Shown here: piece by piece, positions 11,092 to 20,784 of the stretch | Position numbering within the stretch: position 1 is the first letter of the stretch | Layout of the letters: each line of letters begins with the position of its first letter | Assembly (NCBI RefSeq): GCF_027920805.1 | Contig: NZ_JANWOI010000003.1 | Span: forward strand, 496,001 to 560,000 | Direction of reading: 5' to 3' | Length of the DNA stretch: 64,000 bases | Source: Govania unica | GTDB taxonomy: Bacteria; Pseudomonadota; Alphaproteobacteria; Sphingomonadales; Govanellaceae | Position numbers and translations under genes: made by a program | Notes under the pieces: model-generated | What the model saw: the letters and a program-made list of their open reading frames with translations, nothing else | Told to the model about the DNA's origin: nothing | The model's database searches: none

Positions 11092-14000
11092 ATGACCACG
11101 TTGAGAGAAAAGAACAATCTGGACACGCATTCGCGGAGAATTTCGACCGCCGTTCCAGTGCCCGGTGACAGCGTCTCCCTACCGCGACGTTCTGGCACTA
11201 CCCTTTATCTAACCACGGCGCTCGTGAGCGTCCTTGCAACCCTGTGTGTCGGGCCTCAGGCCTTGGCGCAAGCCTATATGGGTAACCAGGAAACGAATGG
11301 TCCATTTCCGAGCGGCGTGCAGGATTTCTTTGGTTTCAGCAAGCTCAATGCTTCGGTAGAGAACGCGGTCAGCGGCGGCTACCAGAATTTTTACGACAGC
11401 AGCGAGCTCAATGCTTCGGCAAATAACACTGTTAGCGGAGGTGAGCAGAAGTTCTATAACTTTAGCAAGCTCAATGCTTCGGCAGAGAACGCCATCAGCG
11501 GCGGCTGGCAGGATTTCTGGGACAGCAGCGTGCTCAATGCTTCGGCAAAGAACGCTGTCAGCAACGGAAAGCAGGGTTTCCACGATGCCAGCAACTTGAA
11601 TGCTTTGGTAGAGAACGCCGTGAGCGGAGGCTTCCAGAGTTTCTGGGATTCCAGCGCGATCAATGCTTCGGTAGAAAATGCCATCAGCGGCGGCACGCAA
11701 GATTTCTATGGCAACAACGTACTCAATGCTTCAGCAAAGAACGCTGTCAGCGGTGGTTCCCAGAGGTTCCTTAACAATGGCGTGCTCAATGCTTCGACGG
11801 GAAACGCTGTCAGCGGCGGCACGCAGGGTTTCTGGACCCACAGCACGCTTAATGCATCGGCAGAGAACTCCGTCAGCGGCGGTGCGCAGGATTTCAAAAA
11901 CTCCAGTATGCTAAATGCTACAGCAAAGGATGCCGTCAGCGGCGGCAACCAGACATTCAATGATGCGAGCGTGCTCAGTGTCTATGCCGCCAATGCCGTC
12001 AGCGGCGGCGACCAGACATTCAATGACGCGAGCGCGCTCAATGCCTATGTCGCCAACGCCATCAGCGACGGCATCCAGGCTTTTTGGAGCACCAGCGTGC
12101 TCAATGCTTCGGCAGAGAACGCCATCAGCGGCGGCATGCAGTATTTTTTTGACAATAGCCAACTCAATGCTTCGGCAGAAAACGCCGTCAGCGGCGGCAT
12201 GCAGTATTTCCACCAGAACAGCATGCTGCTCGTGACGGCCGATGACGCTCTGACGACGAATACGGCGCTGTCTTTTGATAAGAGTTCTGGAGGAGTAGGC
12301 GGCAGTTTAGTGCTCTTCGGTCATAATACCGCTGTTGGCCGCATCACGAGCGTTGTGACCGGCAGCGGGGGCATCTTCAATAGTGGGAATGTTGATGCTG
12401 TCCTGACGGTGGACAGCTCGTTGCGGGGCGATTCCAACTTCTCAGGCATCATCGCCGATGTAGAAGGAACCGGACCAGGCCGGTTGGGTCTGACCAAGGC
12501 AGGTTGGGGTACATTGATCCTGTCGGGCGAGAACAGCTATTCGCTCGTCACGACGATTCTGGACGGTACGCTGCAACTTGGTGATGGCGGCACGTCGGGA
12601 TCGATCGACAGCGATGTCGTCAACTATGGCGTTCTGGCCTTCGATCGCAGCAACGAGCTGAACTTTGCCCGTGTCATCTCCGGCAGCGGCTCAGTTCACC
12701 AGATCGGTAGCGGCATAATCACTCTGACGGGTGACAACAGCTATACGGGCGGCACGCGGATTGACGCAGGCGTGCTGCGGGTGTCGAGGGATGAGAATCT
12801 CGGAGATGCCTCGGGCGGGCTGAGCTTGGATGAGGGCACGCTTGAGACAACCGATTCGTTTGATACGAGCCGCGCCGTTACGCTTACGCGGGCCGGAACG
12901 TTCTATGTGGCCAGCGGCACGGAGCTTGGACTGACGGGCGTTGTGTCGGGTGATGGCGATCTGGTGAAGACGGGCGATGGCACACTGCGGCTGGTCAACT
13001 TTGGCAACAGCTATGGCGACAGCCTCGTTCAGGCCGGAGTGCTGATCGGCGATGTGGCTTCGATCTCGGGCAGGATCGGCAATGCCGCAACAGTGGTATT
13101 CGATCAGGCGGTCGATGCGAGCTACTCCCGTGAGATCGTAGGCTTTGGCGGCACAAACGGGGTCATGATCAAGCGCGGCGCGGGCAATCTGACCCTTGGC
13201 GGAAATTCCGCTCTCAACTGGACGATTGAGAGCGGCGGGCTGAAGACTGCGGCCGAACGCTTTGTCGGGAATGCGGCGATTGCCTCGGGCGCGTCCTTCA
13301 CCTTCGACCAGAGTGCCAATGCTTCCTATAGCGGGGTGATTTCCGGATCAGGCGATTTCGTCAAGGCGGGCAGGAGCAAGCTTGCCCTCACCGGGGACAG
13401 CTCGGCTTTCGCTGGCTTCACACATGTCAGTGCCGGTCTGTTGTCGGTCAATGGTAAGATCGGCGGCTCGATGAGCGTCGATAACGGCGGGATCATCGGT
13501 GGATCGGGCACTGTGGGGGCGGGCCCGAACTCGCGGATCACCATTGCTTCCGGTGGCACGCTTGCGCCGGGCAACTCCATCGGCACGCTGACCATTGATG
13601 GCGATCTCATCTTTAATAGGGGTGCACTCTATGCCGTCGAAGTCGATCCACAGGGCAGCGCTTCCGATTTGATCAAGGTGACGGGCAAGGCCATCCTCAA
13701 CGGCGGCTCGGTCGTCCATGTGGGGGCGGGCGGACCTTACAATCTGCGCTCGACCTATCGCATCCTTGCGGCTGGTGGTGGGCTTTCGGGCAGGTTCGAC
13801 GACGTTACCTCCAACTTTGCCTTTCTGACGCCAGAGCTGATCTATGACTATGCGGGGCGCACCATCGACCTCGCGCTCGTCCGCAACAATGTGAGTATTG
13901 CCAGCAAGGCCGCAACCGTAAACCAGATCGCTACGGCAAACGCCATCGACAGCAGCGGCATTTCCGCCGCTCATCCTGTCTTCGACGCAGTCATACAGTT

Positions 14001-15036
14001 GCCGGATGACAAGGACCTGGTCCGCACTGGATTGGATCAGCTTTCCGGCGAGATCCATGCCTCGACCAAGACAGTGCTGATCGAGGATAGCCGGTTCGTG
14101 CGCGATGCAGCCACTGACCGCATCCGTGCTGCTTTGGGTGGGGTCGCCGCGTCCTCCCAATCGGTCATGGCCCATGACGATAGTGGCTGGCAGCCTGTTG
14201 CTGCCACCAGCGAGCGCTTCACAATGTGGGGCCAAGGCTTCGGTGCGTGGGGGCATGCCAACAGCGACGGCAACGCCGCGCGTCTCGATCGGTCGACCGG
14301 CGGTTTTCTTCTTGGCGGCGATACGCCCGTCTTGGATAACTGGCGGCTTGGCATGATCGTGGGGATCAGCCGCACGAGCTTCAATGTGCAGGATCGCAGA
14401 TCGTCCGGCACCAGCGACAATTATTATCTCGGCCTCTATGGCGGCAGGCAATGGGGCAGCCTTGGCTTCAGGACCGGCCTTGCCTATAGCTGGAATGGTA
14501 TCAAGACCAATCGCACTGTCTCGTTTCCCGGCTTCAGCGACAGCCTGAAGGGCAAATACGCCGCTGGCACGGTTCAGGCCTTCGGTGAACTCGGTTCCCG
14601 GATCGACCTGAGTGACGTTGCGTTCGAGCCGTTCGTCAACCTCGCCTATATCAGTCTTCACACCGATGGCTTTGCCGAACAGGGTGGAGCAGCTGCTCTT
14701 CATTCCAACCAGCAGGGCATTGAGAAAACCTTCAGCACGCTTGGTCTGCGTGCCTCCACCAACGTCGATCTCGGAGATACGAATCTCATCGCACGCGGCA
14801 CACTCGGCTGGCGGCATAGCTTTGGTGACAGCACGCCGCTTGCCACTCATGCTTTCTCGACCAATGACAGCTTTACCGTCGCCGGAGCACCCATCACGAG
14901 GAACGCGGCGGTGGTCGAAGCCGGGCTTGATCTGAACCTCTCATCGACGGTGACGCTCGGGCTGTCTTATCAAGGCCAGATCGCTTCCGATGCTGAGCAG
15001 CACGGCTTCAAGGTCAATTTCAGCGTCAAATATTAA
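11092..15036 (+). CDS. Autotransporter (type Va) with 21-residue passenger repeats
   Basis: A 1314-residue secreted surface protein. Residues 1-61 form a long signal region: a charged 35-residue lead, a hydrophobic core at 37-55 and cleavage near ALAQA. Residues 85-378 are fourteen 21-residue repeats of the pattern LNASAENAVSGGxQxFxxSS. Residues about 380-870 have at least four autotransporter-associated beta-strand repeats (for example GSGIITLTGDNSYTGGT), then the PGNSIGTLTIDGDL passenger end typical of the pertactin class. Residues about 1045-1314 form the outer-membrane beta-barrel, ending in FKVNFSVKY with a terminal aromatic. An adhesin-like role is inferred; no protease or lipase motif was seen. 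Confidence 0.93.
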   Translation: MTTLREKNNLDTHSRRISTAVPVPGDSVSLPRRSGTTLYLTTALVSVLATLCVGPQALAQAYMGNQETNGPFPSGVQDFFGFSKLNASVENAVSGGYQNFYDSSELNASANNTVSGGEQKFYNFSKLNASAENAISGGWQDFWDSSVLNASAKNAVSNGKQGFHDASNLNALVENAVSGGFQSFWDSSAINASVENAISGGTQDFYGNNVLNASAKNAVSGGSQRFLNNGVLNASTGNAVSGGTQGFWTHSTLNASAENSVSGGAQDFKNSSMLNATAKDAVSGGNQTFNDASVLSVYAANAVSGGDQTFNDASALNAYVANAISDGIQAFWSTSVLNASAENAISGGMQYFFDNSQLNASAENAVSGGMQYFHQNSMLLVTADDALTTNTALSFDKSSGGVGGSLVLFGHNTAVGRITSVVTGSGGIFNSGNVDAVLTVDSSLRGDSNFSGIIADVEGTGPGRLGLTKAGWGTLILSGENSYSLVTTILDGTLQLGDGGTSGSIDSDVVNYGVLAFDRSNELNFARVISGSGSVHQIGSGIITLTGDNSYTGGTRIDAGVLRVSRDENLGDASGGLSLDEGTLETTDSFDTSRAVTLTRAGTFYVASGTELGLTGVVSGDGDLVKTGDGTLRLVNFGNSYGDSLVQAGVLIGDVASISGRIGNAATVVFDQAVDASYSREIVGFGGTNGVMIKRGAGNLTLGGNSALNWTIESGGLKTAAERFVGNAAIASGASFTFDQSANASYSGVISGSGDFVKAGRSKLALTGDSSAFAGFTHVSAGLLSVNGKIGGSMSVDNGGIIGGSGTVGAGPNSRITIASGGTLAPGNSIGTLTIDGDLIFNRGALYAVEVDPQGSASDLIKVTGKAILNGGSVVHVGAGGPYNLRSTYRILAAGGGLSGRFDDVTSNFAFLTPELIYDYAGRTIDLALVRNNVSIASKAATVNQIATANAIDSSGISAAHPVFDAVIQLPDDKDLVRTGLDQLSGEIHASTKTVLIEDSRFVRDAATDRIRAALGGVAASSQSVMAHDDSGWQPVAATSERFTMWGQGFGAWGHANSDGNAARLDRSTGGFLLGGDTPVLDNWRLGMIVGISRTSFNVQDRRSSGTSDNYYLGLYGGRQWGSLGFRTGLAYSWNGIKTNRTVSFPGFSDSLKGKYAAGTVQAFGELGSRIDLSDVAFEPFVNLAYISLHTDGFAEQGGAAALHSNQQGIEKTFSTLGLRASTNVDLGDTNLIARGTLGWRHSFGDSTPLATHAFSTNDSFTVAGAPITRNAAVVEAGLDLNLSSTVTLGLSYQGQIASDAEQHGFKVNFSVKY
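11344..12225 (+). repeat. Fourteen tandem 63-bp coding repeats in the autotransporter
   Basis: Units begin every 63 bp without any indel (11344, 11407, 11470 ... 12163). Each encodes 21 residues with near-invariant L-N-A, N-A-V/I-S-G-G and an aromatic at position 16. Half a unit precedes them (SGVQDFFGFSK) and a decayed fifteenth follows at 12226. DNA identity between units is moderate, so the array is old or selected for change at the variable positions. Confidence 0.93.
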
Positions 15037-15055
15037 TTAAGTTAAGCTTTGATGA

Positions 15056-16045
15056 TCAGGATATTCCCCGGCGCGCGAGCCCGGGGAATATGGGACTTGC
15101 GAGTAGGAACATCCATGTGACGAGCACGAAGGGGAGGGTCAGCGCGGGCACGCCAAGAGGTTCCAATGCGGCGGACACGCTTGCGAACACAACGGCCGCA
15201 GCAATCGTCGCGAGCAACGTGTAGGCGATCGACAGTCTGTCCACCACGAAGAACACGGCACCAAACGCAATTGCGACGAGCACGCTGTTGAAACCAAATG
15301 CGCCGGAGCGGATCGCGGGTTCAGCAGCGCCCATGCCCCAAGCGACCAGAAGCCCGGTCAGGGAACCGGCGAGCGCAGTCACACAGGCAAGCCGTGACCC
15401 GATGACCAACCCGACCGCGAAGATAACGCCGGTGATGACATTGCCCTGAAAAAACACCTGGGCGATACCATTGAACAGCCCCTCCACAACCGTTGATGCG
15501 GTGACCAGACCTTCGACGGTCACAGCCTTGGGAAGCCCCGCCGTCGGCAGAAGATGCGTGGATTCGAGCCGGCCAAAGCGCGCGGTGGCAAGAAAGAAGC
15601 ACAGGGACGTGAAGACAAACGGGGCCGTGAGCGCCGGAATGTTCCAGACCTTCAGAAGATTGAGCAAGGCGGCCATGAAAATCGTCGAGCAGGCGGCGGC
15701 GAAGACAACGCAGGCCCAGGTCAGCAGATCAGGTTGCAGAAAATAAAGCAGGGCGATGGCGACCAGCCCGCCGTTGAAGCCAAAGAGCCCCGCCCGCACA
15801 AGGGCGCGATCGACCCCAAGCAGCATGGCAGTGGCCGTGCTCACAACGGTCCCGAGCACAACCGCCGCCCCGAACAGCGGCGAATTATAGAAAATCCCGA
15901 TCAGGAACAGCAGCCCGGTATAGCTGTTGTTCTGCAACATCACTTGTCCGACTCCGCGCAGCACGCAGTCGAAAAAACTCAGTGGAAAATGCAAAGAATT
16001 CTTGTCGTCGACCATGAGGCCAGTCGAAGAAAAGCGCAGAGCCAT
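15056..16045 (-). CDS. Urea transporter (UT/SLC14 family)
   Basis: A 329-residue, very hydrophobic protein of about ten membrane helices arranged as two homologous halves. Each half carries the urea-transporter signature around an ALTxPF core: IPALTAPFVFTSLCFF in the first and VPALTLPFVLVTWMF in the second. Mediates channel-like facilitated urea passage across the inner membrane. The open frame reaches 16087, but ATG 16045 has a GGGGGA element about 9 nt upstream. No urease genes are in the window, so a link to urea breakdown cannot be shown. It converges on the autotransporter gene with only 19 bp between stops. Confidence 0.9.
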   Translation of the reverse strand: MALRFSSTGLMVDDKNSLHFPLSFFDCVLRGVGQVMLQNNSYTGLLFLIGIFYNSPLFGAAVVLGTVVSTATAMLLGVDRALVRAGLFGFNGGLVAIALLYFLQPDLLTWACVVFAAACSTIFMAALLNLLKVWNIPALTAPFVFTSLCFFLATARFGRLESTHLLPTAGLPKAVTVEGLVTASTVVEGLFNGIAQVFFQGNVITGVIFAVGLVIGSRLACVTALAGSLTGLLVAWGMGAAEPAIRSGAFGFNSVLVAIAFGAVFFVVDRLSIAYTLLATIAAAVVFASVSAALEPLGVPALTLPFVLVTWMFLLASPIFPGLARRGIS

Positions 16046-16293
16046 TATTGTAAATTCCCCCAATGGTGATGTATCGCCGACGGCCATGGCAGGCAGACAG
16101 CACGCTTAGCCCGGATAATGGCAAATGGGCGCGCTTTGCGATAGCAAGAACCACGGATTGCGGGAATTAGGGGGATGTTATTTATCTGATCCCGGTGATG
16201 CCGGCTTACACTGTGGCGAAACCACCGGGTGCATGGAGCCAGATTGTTCCCTCGGCCGAACTGGCGATCAGGCTTTCGTTCGGCTTACTTAGA

Positions 16294-17016
16294 TCAGCGC
16301 ATATGCTGTTCCGTTGCGGGATAGTCCGCCTTGAATTTAATCGCGGCATGGGTGCCGTCGCAAAACGGCTTGTTGCTGGATTCCCCACAGCGACAGAGGG
16401 TCACGCGGTTGCGCAGCTCATAGGCAAAGCCATCGGCTGCGATCACGGCGATGTTGCCTTGCAACGCAAGCGGCCCGCTGCACCCCTCGGCGGGGTCTTC
16501 CACCAGACCTATGGAAATCGGCAGCGTGGGTTCCACCGGCGCACCGGCTGCCTTGTCCCAGGCCACCAGTCGACCGGCCGGGCAATTGCCCACTTGCCGC
16601 AGAAACATGGCCCTCACTTGCGGGTCGTCGGTCTCTGCTGCCTGATTCCAGACCCGTCCGTTGGGATCGCAGAAGCGCGCGAAGGCGCAGAGCTTTTCCG
16701 CATCCAGCAAGGCCAGCACCGGGCCATCAAAGACCTGGGCCTGCTCCAGATAAGGCGCGCGGCTGGCGGTCTCTGTACCGTCGAAGTCGATCTTGGCGTG
16801 GGTGCCGTCACAAAAAGGTTTGTGCGCCGAGTGGCCGCAGCGGCAGAGCGCATATTTCGCTTTTGTCGGCAAAGCTTCGCCGCGCGCCCACTCCTCGGAC
16901 CCGCCATGGGCATCGATGATGATCGTGAGGAGTGCGAGCGAGACATGGCCGGTGACGATATAGGGTCCATTGGCCGTCACGATCACTTGGGCTGCGTCGG
17001 TGCGGGGTATCGTCAT
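16294..17016 (-). CDS. Double CDGSH iron-sulfur domain protein
   Basis: A 240-residue protein with two CDGSH (mitoNEET-type) [2Fe-2S] sites, CRCGHSAHKPFCDGTH near residue 58 and CRCGESSNKPFCDGTH near residue 209, each with the Cys3-His ligand set. The N-terminal residues resemble the divergent Fer4_19-like segment commonly joined to bacterial CDGSH domains, and the middle region between the two sites has several Cys. CDGSH clusters are redox-labile and can transfer electrons or clusters; no partner is established. It follows the truncated poxB by 52 bp on the same strand and may share its transcript. Confidence 0.88.
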   Translation of the reverse strand: MTIPRTDAAQVIVTANGPYIVTGHVSLALLTIIIDAHGGSEEWARGEALPTKAKYALCRCGHSAHKPFCDGTHAKIDFDGTETASRAPYLEQAQVFDGPVLALLDAEKLCAFARFCDPNGRVWNQAAETDDPQVRAMFLRQVGNCPAGRLVAWDKAAGAPVEPTLPISIGLVEDPAEGCSGPLALQGNIAVIAADGFAYELRNRVTLCRCGESSNKPFCDGTHAAIKFKADYPATEQHMR

Positions 17017-17068
17017 GATTGCCTGTCCTTATTCTCGCGCCTGGTGCTGTTTGCGCGGTACGGCGCAT

Positions 17069-18670
17069 TTACCGCAGAAAGTTCGACTCGATCATGTCCA
17101 CAACATCATGGGCGCGGCCGTCCAGCACGGCCTTGGCCCCATAAAGCATCGTCCCGAAGACCATCCCGGACTCGATATTGGGCGACATCACCAGTTCATT
17201 GCGATTGACCCGTACGTCGAGCAAGGCCGGGCCGGGATGGGCGAGGAAGTCGATCAATGCCTGTTCCAGATCTTCGTTACGCGTGATCGTCCAGCCGCGA
17301 AAGCCGATGACCTCGGCGAGCTTGCCGAAATCGGGATTGAGCAGGTCGGTATAGGCGTTGAGCAGGCCTTCGACCTTCATTTCGATCTCGACGAAGCCGA
17401 GGGTACCGTTGTTGAACACCACGATCTTGATCGCGATCGTTTCCTGGATCGCCGTCAAAAGGTCACCGAGCAACATGCTGAGACCGCCGTCACCGCAGAG
17501 CGCGATCACCTGCCGCTCGGGCAGTGCCTTTTTGATGCCGAGCGCCTGGGGCATGGCATTGGCCATGGTCCCGTGCAGCAGGCTCGTGAGGGTGCGGCGG
17601 CGTCCGTTGGTGCGGATATGACGCAACAGCCAGACCATGGCGCTGCCGCCATCGGCGGTGAAGATCGCATCGTCTGCCGCATGGGCGTCGAGCAGGGCCG
17701 CGACCTGCTGTGGATGGATCAGCCCCTCGCGCCCGGGTTGCGCCTGTTTGTCGAGGTCGTCCAGCGCCGCCTTGTAGAGCTTCAGGCAGTCATCCAGAAA
17801 TCCGCGCTCCGTCACCGGCTTCAAGTGGGGCTGGAGCATGTTGAGTGTTGCAGCGATATGGCCGACCACGCCGATCTCAACCGGATGTCGCCGCCCAAGA
17901 TGAGTGGGATCAATATCGATCTGAATGACCCGCGCAGTTTTCGGATAATATTGCCGCCAGGCAAAATCGCAGCCGAGCAGCACCAGCGTCTCGCATTCCA
18001 TAATGGCGTGGAACCCGGCCTTCGACCCGAACACGCCTGTCATGCCGACATTGAAAGGATTATCTGTCTCAAGGAAATCCTTGGCCCGTGAGGTATGGGC
18101 CATCGGCGCGCTCAGGGTCTCGCAGAAGCGTACGACTTCGGCCCGTGCGTTCTCGCAGCCTGCACCGGCATAGACGGCGATGCGGCCGCCCTGATTGAGC
18201 AGCGCCGCGATACTATCGAGTTCAGCATCGGACGGGCGGGTGACAGGCGCGGGCACATGAACGCTATAGGCCGGGCCATCCTCCACCTCCATGGCGGAGA
18301 TGTCGCCCGGCACCACCAGCACCGCGACTCCGCGCCGGGTGAGCGCCGCCTGAGCCGCAAGCGTAGCCAGGCGGCGCGCCTCGGATGGGTTGATGATGGT
18401 TTCGCAGAAAACGCTGCAATGCTGATAAATCGGCCGGAATTCAACTTCCTGGGGAAAATCGATGCCCAGTTCGCTGGTCGCCACCTGACTTGCGATCAGG
18501 ATCATCGGGGCGCGATTGCGGTGTGATTCATAGATGCCGTTGATGAAATGCAGGCTACTTGGCCCGCAACTGCCCGCGCAGGCGGTCAGTTCGCCGGTCA
18601 TATAGGCTTCTGCCCCGGCCGCGAACGCGACGCGAGGGACATTACCTGAACCTGCCTGATCGTAAGGCAA
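17069..18670 (-). pseudogene. poxB: 5'-truncated pyruvate:ubiquinone oxidoreductase (PoxB)
   Basis: ThDP/FAD flavoenzyme family that decarboxylates pyruvate to acetate and CO2 and passes electrons to ubiquinone. The 533 codons match PoxB from VAFAAGAEA (about residue 52 of the 572-residue E. coli enzyme) through the ThDP motif CGDGGLSML...NNG to the end VIDMIESNFLR-like tail. The first ~51 residues are missing, including the conserved Glu of the RHEEVAAFA motif that activates ThDP. The only start is TTG 18670 without a ribosome site, and an in-frame TGA lies directly before it. I found no lost N-terminus in other frames upstream. Very probably inactive as an oxidase. Confidence 0.75.
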
Positions 18671-18789
18671 TCAAGAATAAAAAGAAATCATGATGGTCTG
18701 GACCGCTAGCGAAAAGCTCGGCTGTGACGCTATCGAAAAAGTGGAAAAATATTTTTACCAAGAAAATCAATGGCCTGTGTACAACAATT

Positions 18790-19458
18790 TCAGTGCGGTT
18801 TCTTGTCGTTCGATGAGTCTGTTTCCGCGCGTCCCTGCGCGGACAGATGCGCGGACGGCAAATGCCAGCCGTGTCTGATCGCCATATAGCGAAGGCCGAA
18901 ACACAATGCCCCTCCGGTCAGAGCCGAGACTCCGTAAGAAACACCTAGCACATCGCCGATGACGACGATGGACGCACCGGCCAGTGCTGCAACGGCATAG
19001 AGATCGGACCTCAGCACCTGCGGGATCTCCGTGAGGAGAATGTCGCGGGTCATGCCGCCGCCTATGCCGGTCAACATGCCCAGAAGCGCTGACATGACCG
19101 GACTCAATCCGAACCCGATCGCCTTTTGCGCCCCGGCGACGGCAAAGAACGCAAGTCCCGCCGCGTCGAACAGAAGCACGGGAGTGCGCAGCCTGTCGAC
19201 GCCGGAATACAAGAAATAGGTGATGAGCCCGGCCAGGACCGAAACCAGCAGATATCGACCATCGGTCAGGGCGGCTGGCGGCACCGCGCCGATCAGCAAA
19301 TCGCGGGCAATCCCGCCAAAATTTCCGGCCACGAAAGACAGGACGAGGATACCGAAAATGTCGAGTCGGCGATTGACAGCAGCCAGCGCCCCGCTGATTG
19401 CGAAAACAAAGGTGCCCCCCAAGTCAAGAATGCGCACGAAAGTTTCAATGGTGATCAT
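18790..19458 (-). CDS. UPF0126 / TRIC-like membrane protein
   Basis: A 222-residue integral membrane protein of the bacterial TRIC (UPF0126, YicG) family, which form trimeric cation-permeable channels. Two repeats of a three-helix unit are visible, each with a glycine-rich kink: GGTFVFAISGALAA...AGNFGGIARDLLIG and DAAGLAFFAVAGAQKA...GIGGGMTRDILL. ATG 19458 is chosen because MITIETFVRILD aligns with family starts; GTG 19486-19488 would add 10 residues. Physiological ion and role unknown. It precedes the truncated poxB on the same strand. Confidence 0.88.
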   Translation of the reverse strand: MITIETFVRILDLGGTFVFAISGALAAVNRRLDIFGILVLSFVAGNFGGIARDLLIGAVPPAALTDGRYLLVSVLAGLITYFLYSGVDRLRTPVLLFDAAGLAFFAVAGAQKAIGFGLSPVMSALLGMLTGIGGGMTRDILLTEIPQVLRSDLYAVAALAGASIVVIGDVLGVSYGVSALTGGALCFGLRYMAIRHGWHLPSAHLSAQGRAETDSSNDKKPH

Positions 19459-19509
19459 GATGCGTGTTTCCACAAAACGCACTTCCACGGGAGCCTGCGA
19501 CCCGAAACA

Positions 19510-20784
19510 TCAGCTTGTACCAAGCCAGGCCAGCGCGCCGACGACCAGTGCCTCGACACCAGTCTCCATGGTGGGATGCAGAACCGGCGCGAAGAGTGGA
19601 CTGTGATTGACCGGCAACTCATTCAGCTTGCCCGCGGCCTTGGCTTCGGCATAAGTCTTGGGGTCATTGCCGCCCACGAACCAGAATACCGAAGGCACCT
19701 GCCATGCGGTACCGAAGCAACCGAAATCCTCGCTGGCCGGCGCGGGGCCCGTGTGCTTCACCCGATCGGCGGAAAAATAGGCGCGAAACGCCTCGGCGAT
19801 GCGGTTGCTCGCGGTTTCGTCATTCACATTGAGCGGATAGCGGTCGAGCGGCGTAATCTCCGGCTTCTGCGGGGCGCCAGAGGCTTCGGCCTCGGCATTG
19901 ACGATGCGCTCGATCGCTTCAAGGACATGCTTGCGCACCCCGGCATCGAATGTCCGCACATTGAGCTTGATGATGGCATCGTCCGGAATGACATTCTCCT
20001 TCGTGCCCGCCTGCAACACGCCGACCGTGAGCACCGCCGCGTCCGTTGCGGCAACCTCGCGGGATACGATGGTTTGGAGCCGGAGGACGACGGATGCCGC
20101 CATGACGACGGGATCGATGCTGGCCTGGGGCATTGACCCATGGGCACCGCGCCCGAACAGACGGATTTGCAGGCTGTCCGCCGCGGAGGTGATCGGCCCG
20201 GCGCTCCCCGCGACGGTGCCGGACGGACCGACCATGACATGCTGGCCAAGCACTATATCGGGTGTGGGAAAGCGTTTGAGCAGACCGTCATCGATCATGG
20301 CCTGGGCGCCCTGCGCGGTTTCCTCACCAGGCTGGAAGACAACCATCAATGTACCCTTCCAGGTATCGCGCGCCTGCGACAGCAAACTGGCCGCCCCGAC
20401 CAGCCAGGCCACATGCATGTCGTGGCCGCACATATGCCCCACGGGCACGTTGACCCCTTCGGCGTTGGTGGCCGTGACTTTGCTGGCATAGGCAAGGCCG
20501 GTGTTCTCGGCGATCGGCAGGGCATCCATGTCCGCACGCAGCATCACCGTCGGCCCTTCGCCGTTGCGGAGCAGTCCGACCACACCCGTCTTGCCCACCT
20601 CCGTTGTCACCTCGTAACCAGCTTTCCGGAGCTGGTCGGCGGCGATGCCCGCCGTGCGCGTCTCGTGCATCGACAATTCCGGATGGGCGTGAATGTCCTT
20701 ATACAGCGCTTCAAGTTCGGGGAGCAGCTTGCCCAGATTTGTCAGGACAGCGGATGCGTTGTCGGGAGATGTGGTCTCGGTCAT
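19510..20784 (-). CDS. M20 family metallo-amidohydrolase
   Basis: A 424-residue zinc peptidase-like hydrolase of the M20D group (hippurate hydrolase / N-acyl amino acid amidohydrolase). Metal ligands are visible in GHMCGHDMH, FQPGEETAQGAQ and the C-terminal PASEDFG; RADMDALPI precedes them. The dimerisation domain occupies roughly residues 190-310 (FGRGAHGSMPQASIDPV). No signal peptide, so cytoplasmic. AGGAGG lies 8 nt before the ATG. Substrate (N-acyl amino acid, indole-acetyl conjugate or similar) cannot be read from the sequence. Confidence 0.9.
   Translation of the reverse strand: MTETTSPDNASAVLTNLGKLLPELEALYKDIHAHPELSMHETRTAGIAADQLRKAGYEVTTEVGKTGVVGLLRNGEGPTVMLRADMDALPIAENTGLAYASKVTATNAEGVNVPVGHMCGHDMHVAWLVGAASLLSQARDTWKGTLMVVFQPGEETAQGAQAMIDDGLLKRFPTPDIVLGQHVMVGPSGTVAGSAGPITSAADSLQIRLFGRGAHGSMPQASIDPVVMAASVVLRLQTIVSREVAATDAAVLTVGVLQAGTKENVIPDDAIIKLNVRTFDAGVRKHVLEAIERIVNAEAEASGAPQKPEITPLDRYPLNVNDETASNRIAEAFRAYFSADRVKHTGPAPASEDFGCFGTAWQVPSVFWFVGGNDPKTYAEAKAAGKLNELPVNHSPLFAPVLHPTMETGVEALVVGALAWLGTS

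Noticed and set aside
11344-12225. Possible CRISPR or minisatellite array
   Set aside because: The 63-bp units are contiguous, in frame, encode a conserved 21-residue motif and have no spacer structure.
13348-14850. 500-codon minus-strand ORF within the autotransporter gene
   Set aside because: Pure shadow of the passenger/barrel coding sequence, with no ribosome site or recognisable motif.
18671-18789. Missing poxB N-terminus in another frame (frameshift)
   Set aside because: All three minus-strand frames were read and none resembles the PoxB N-terminal region; a deletion explains the data better.
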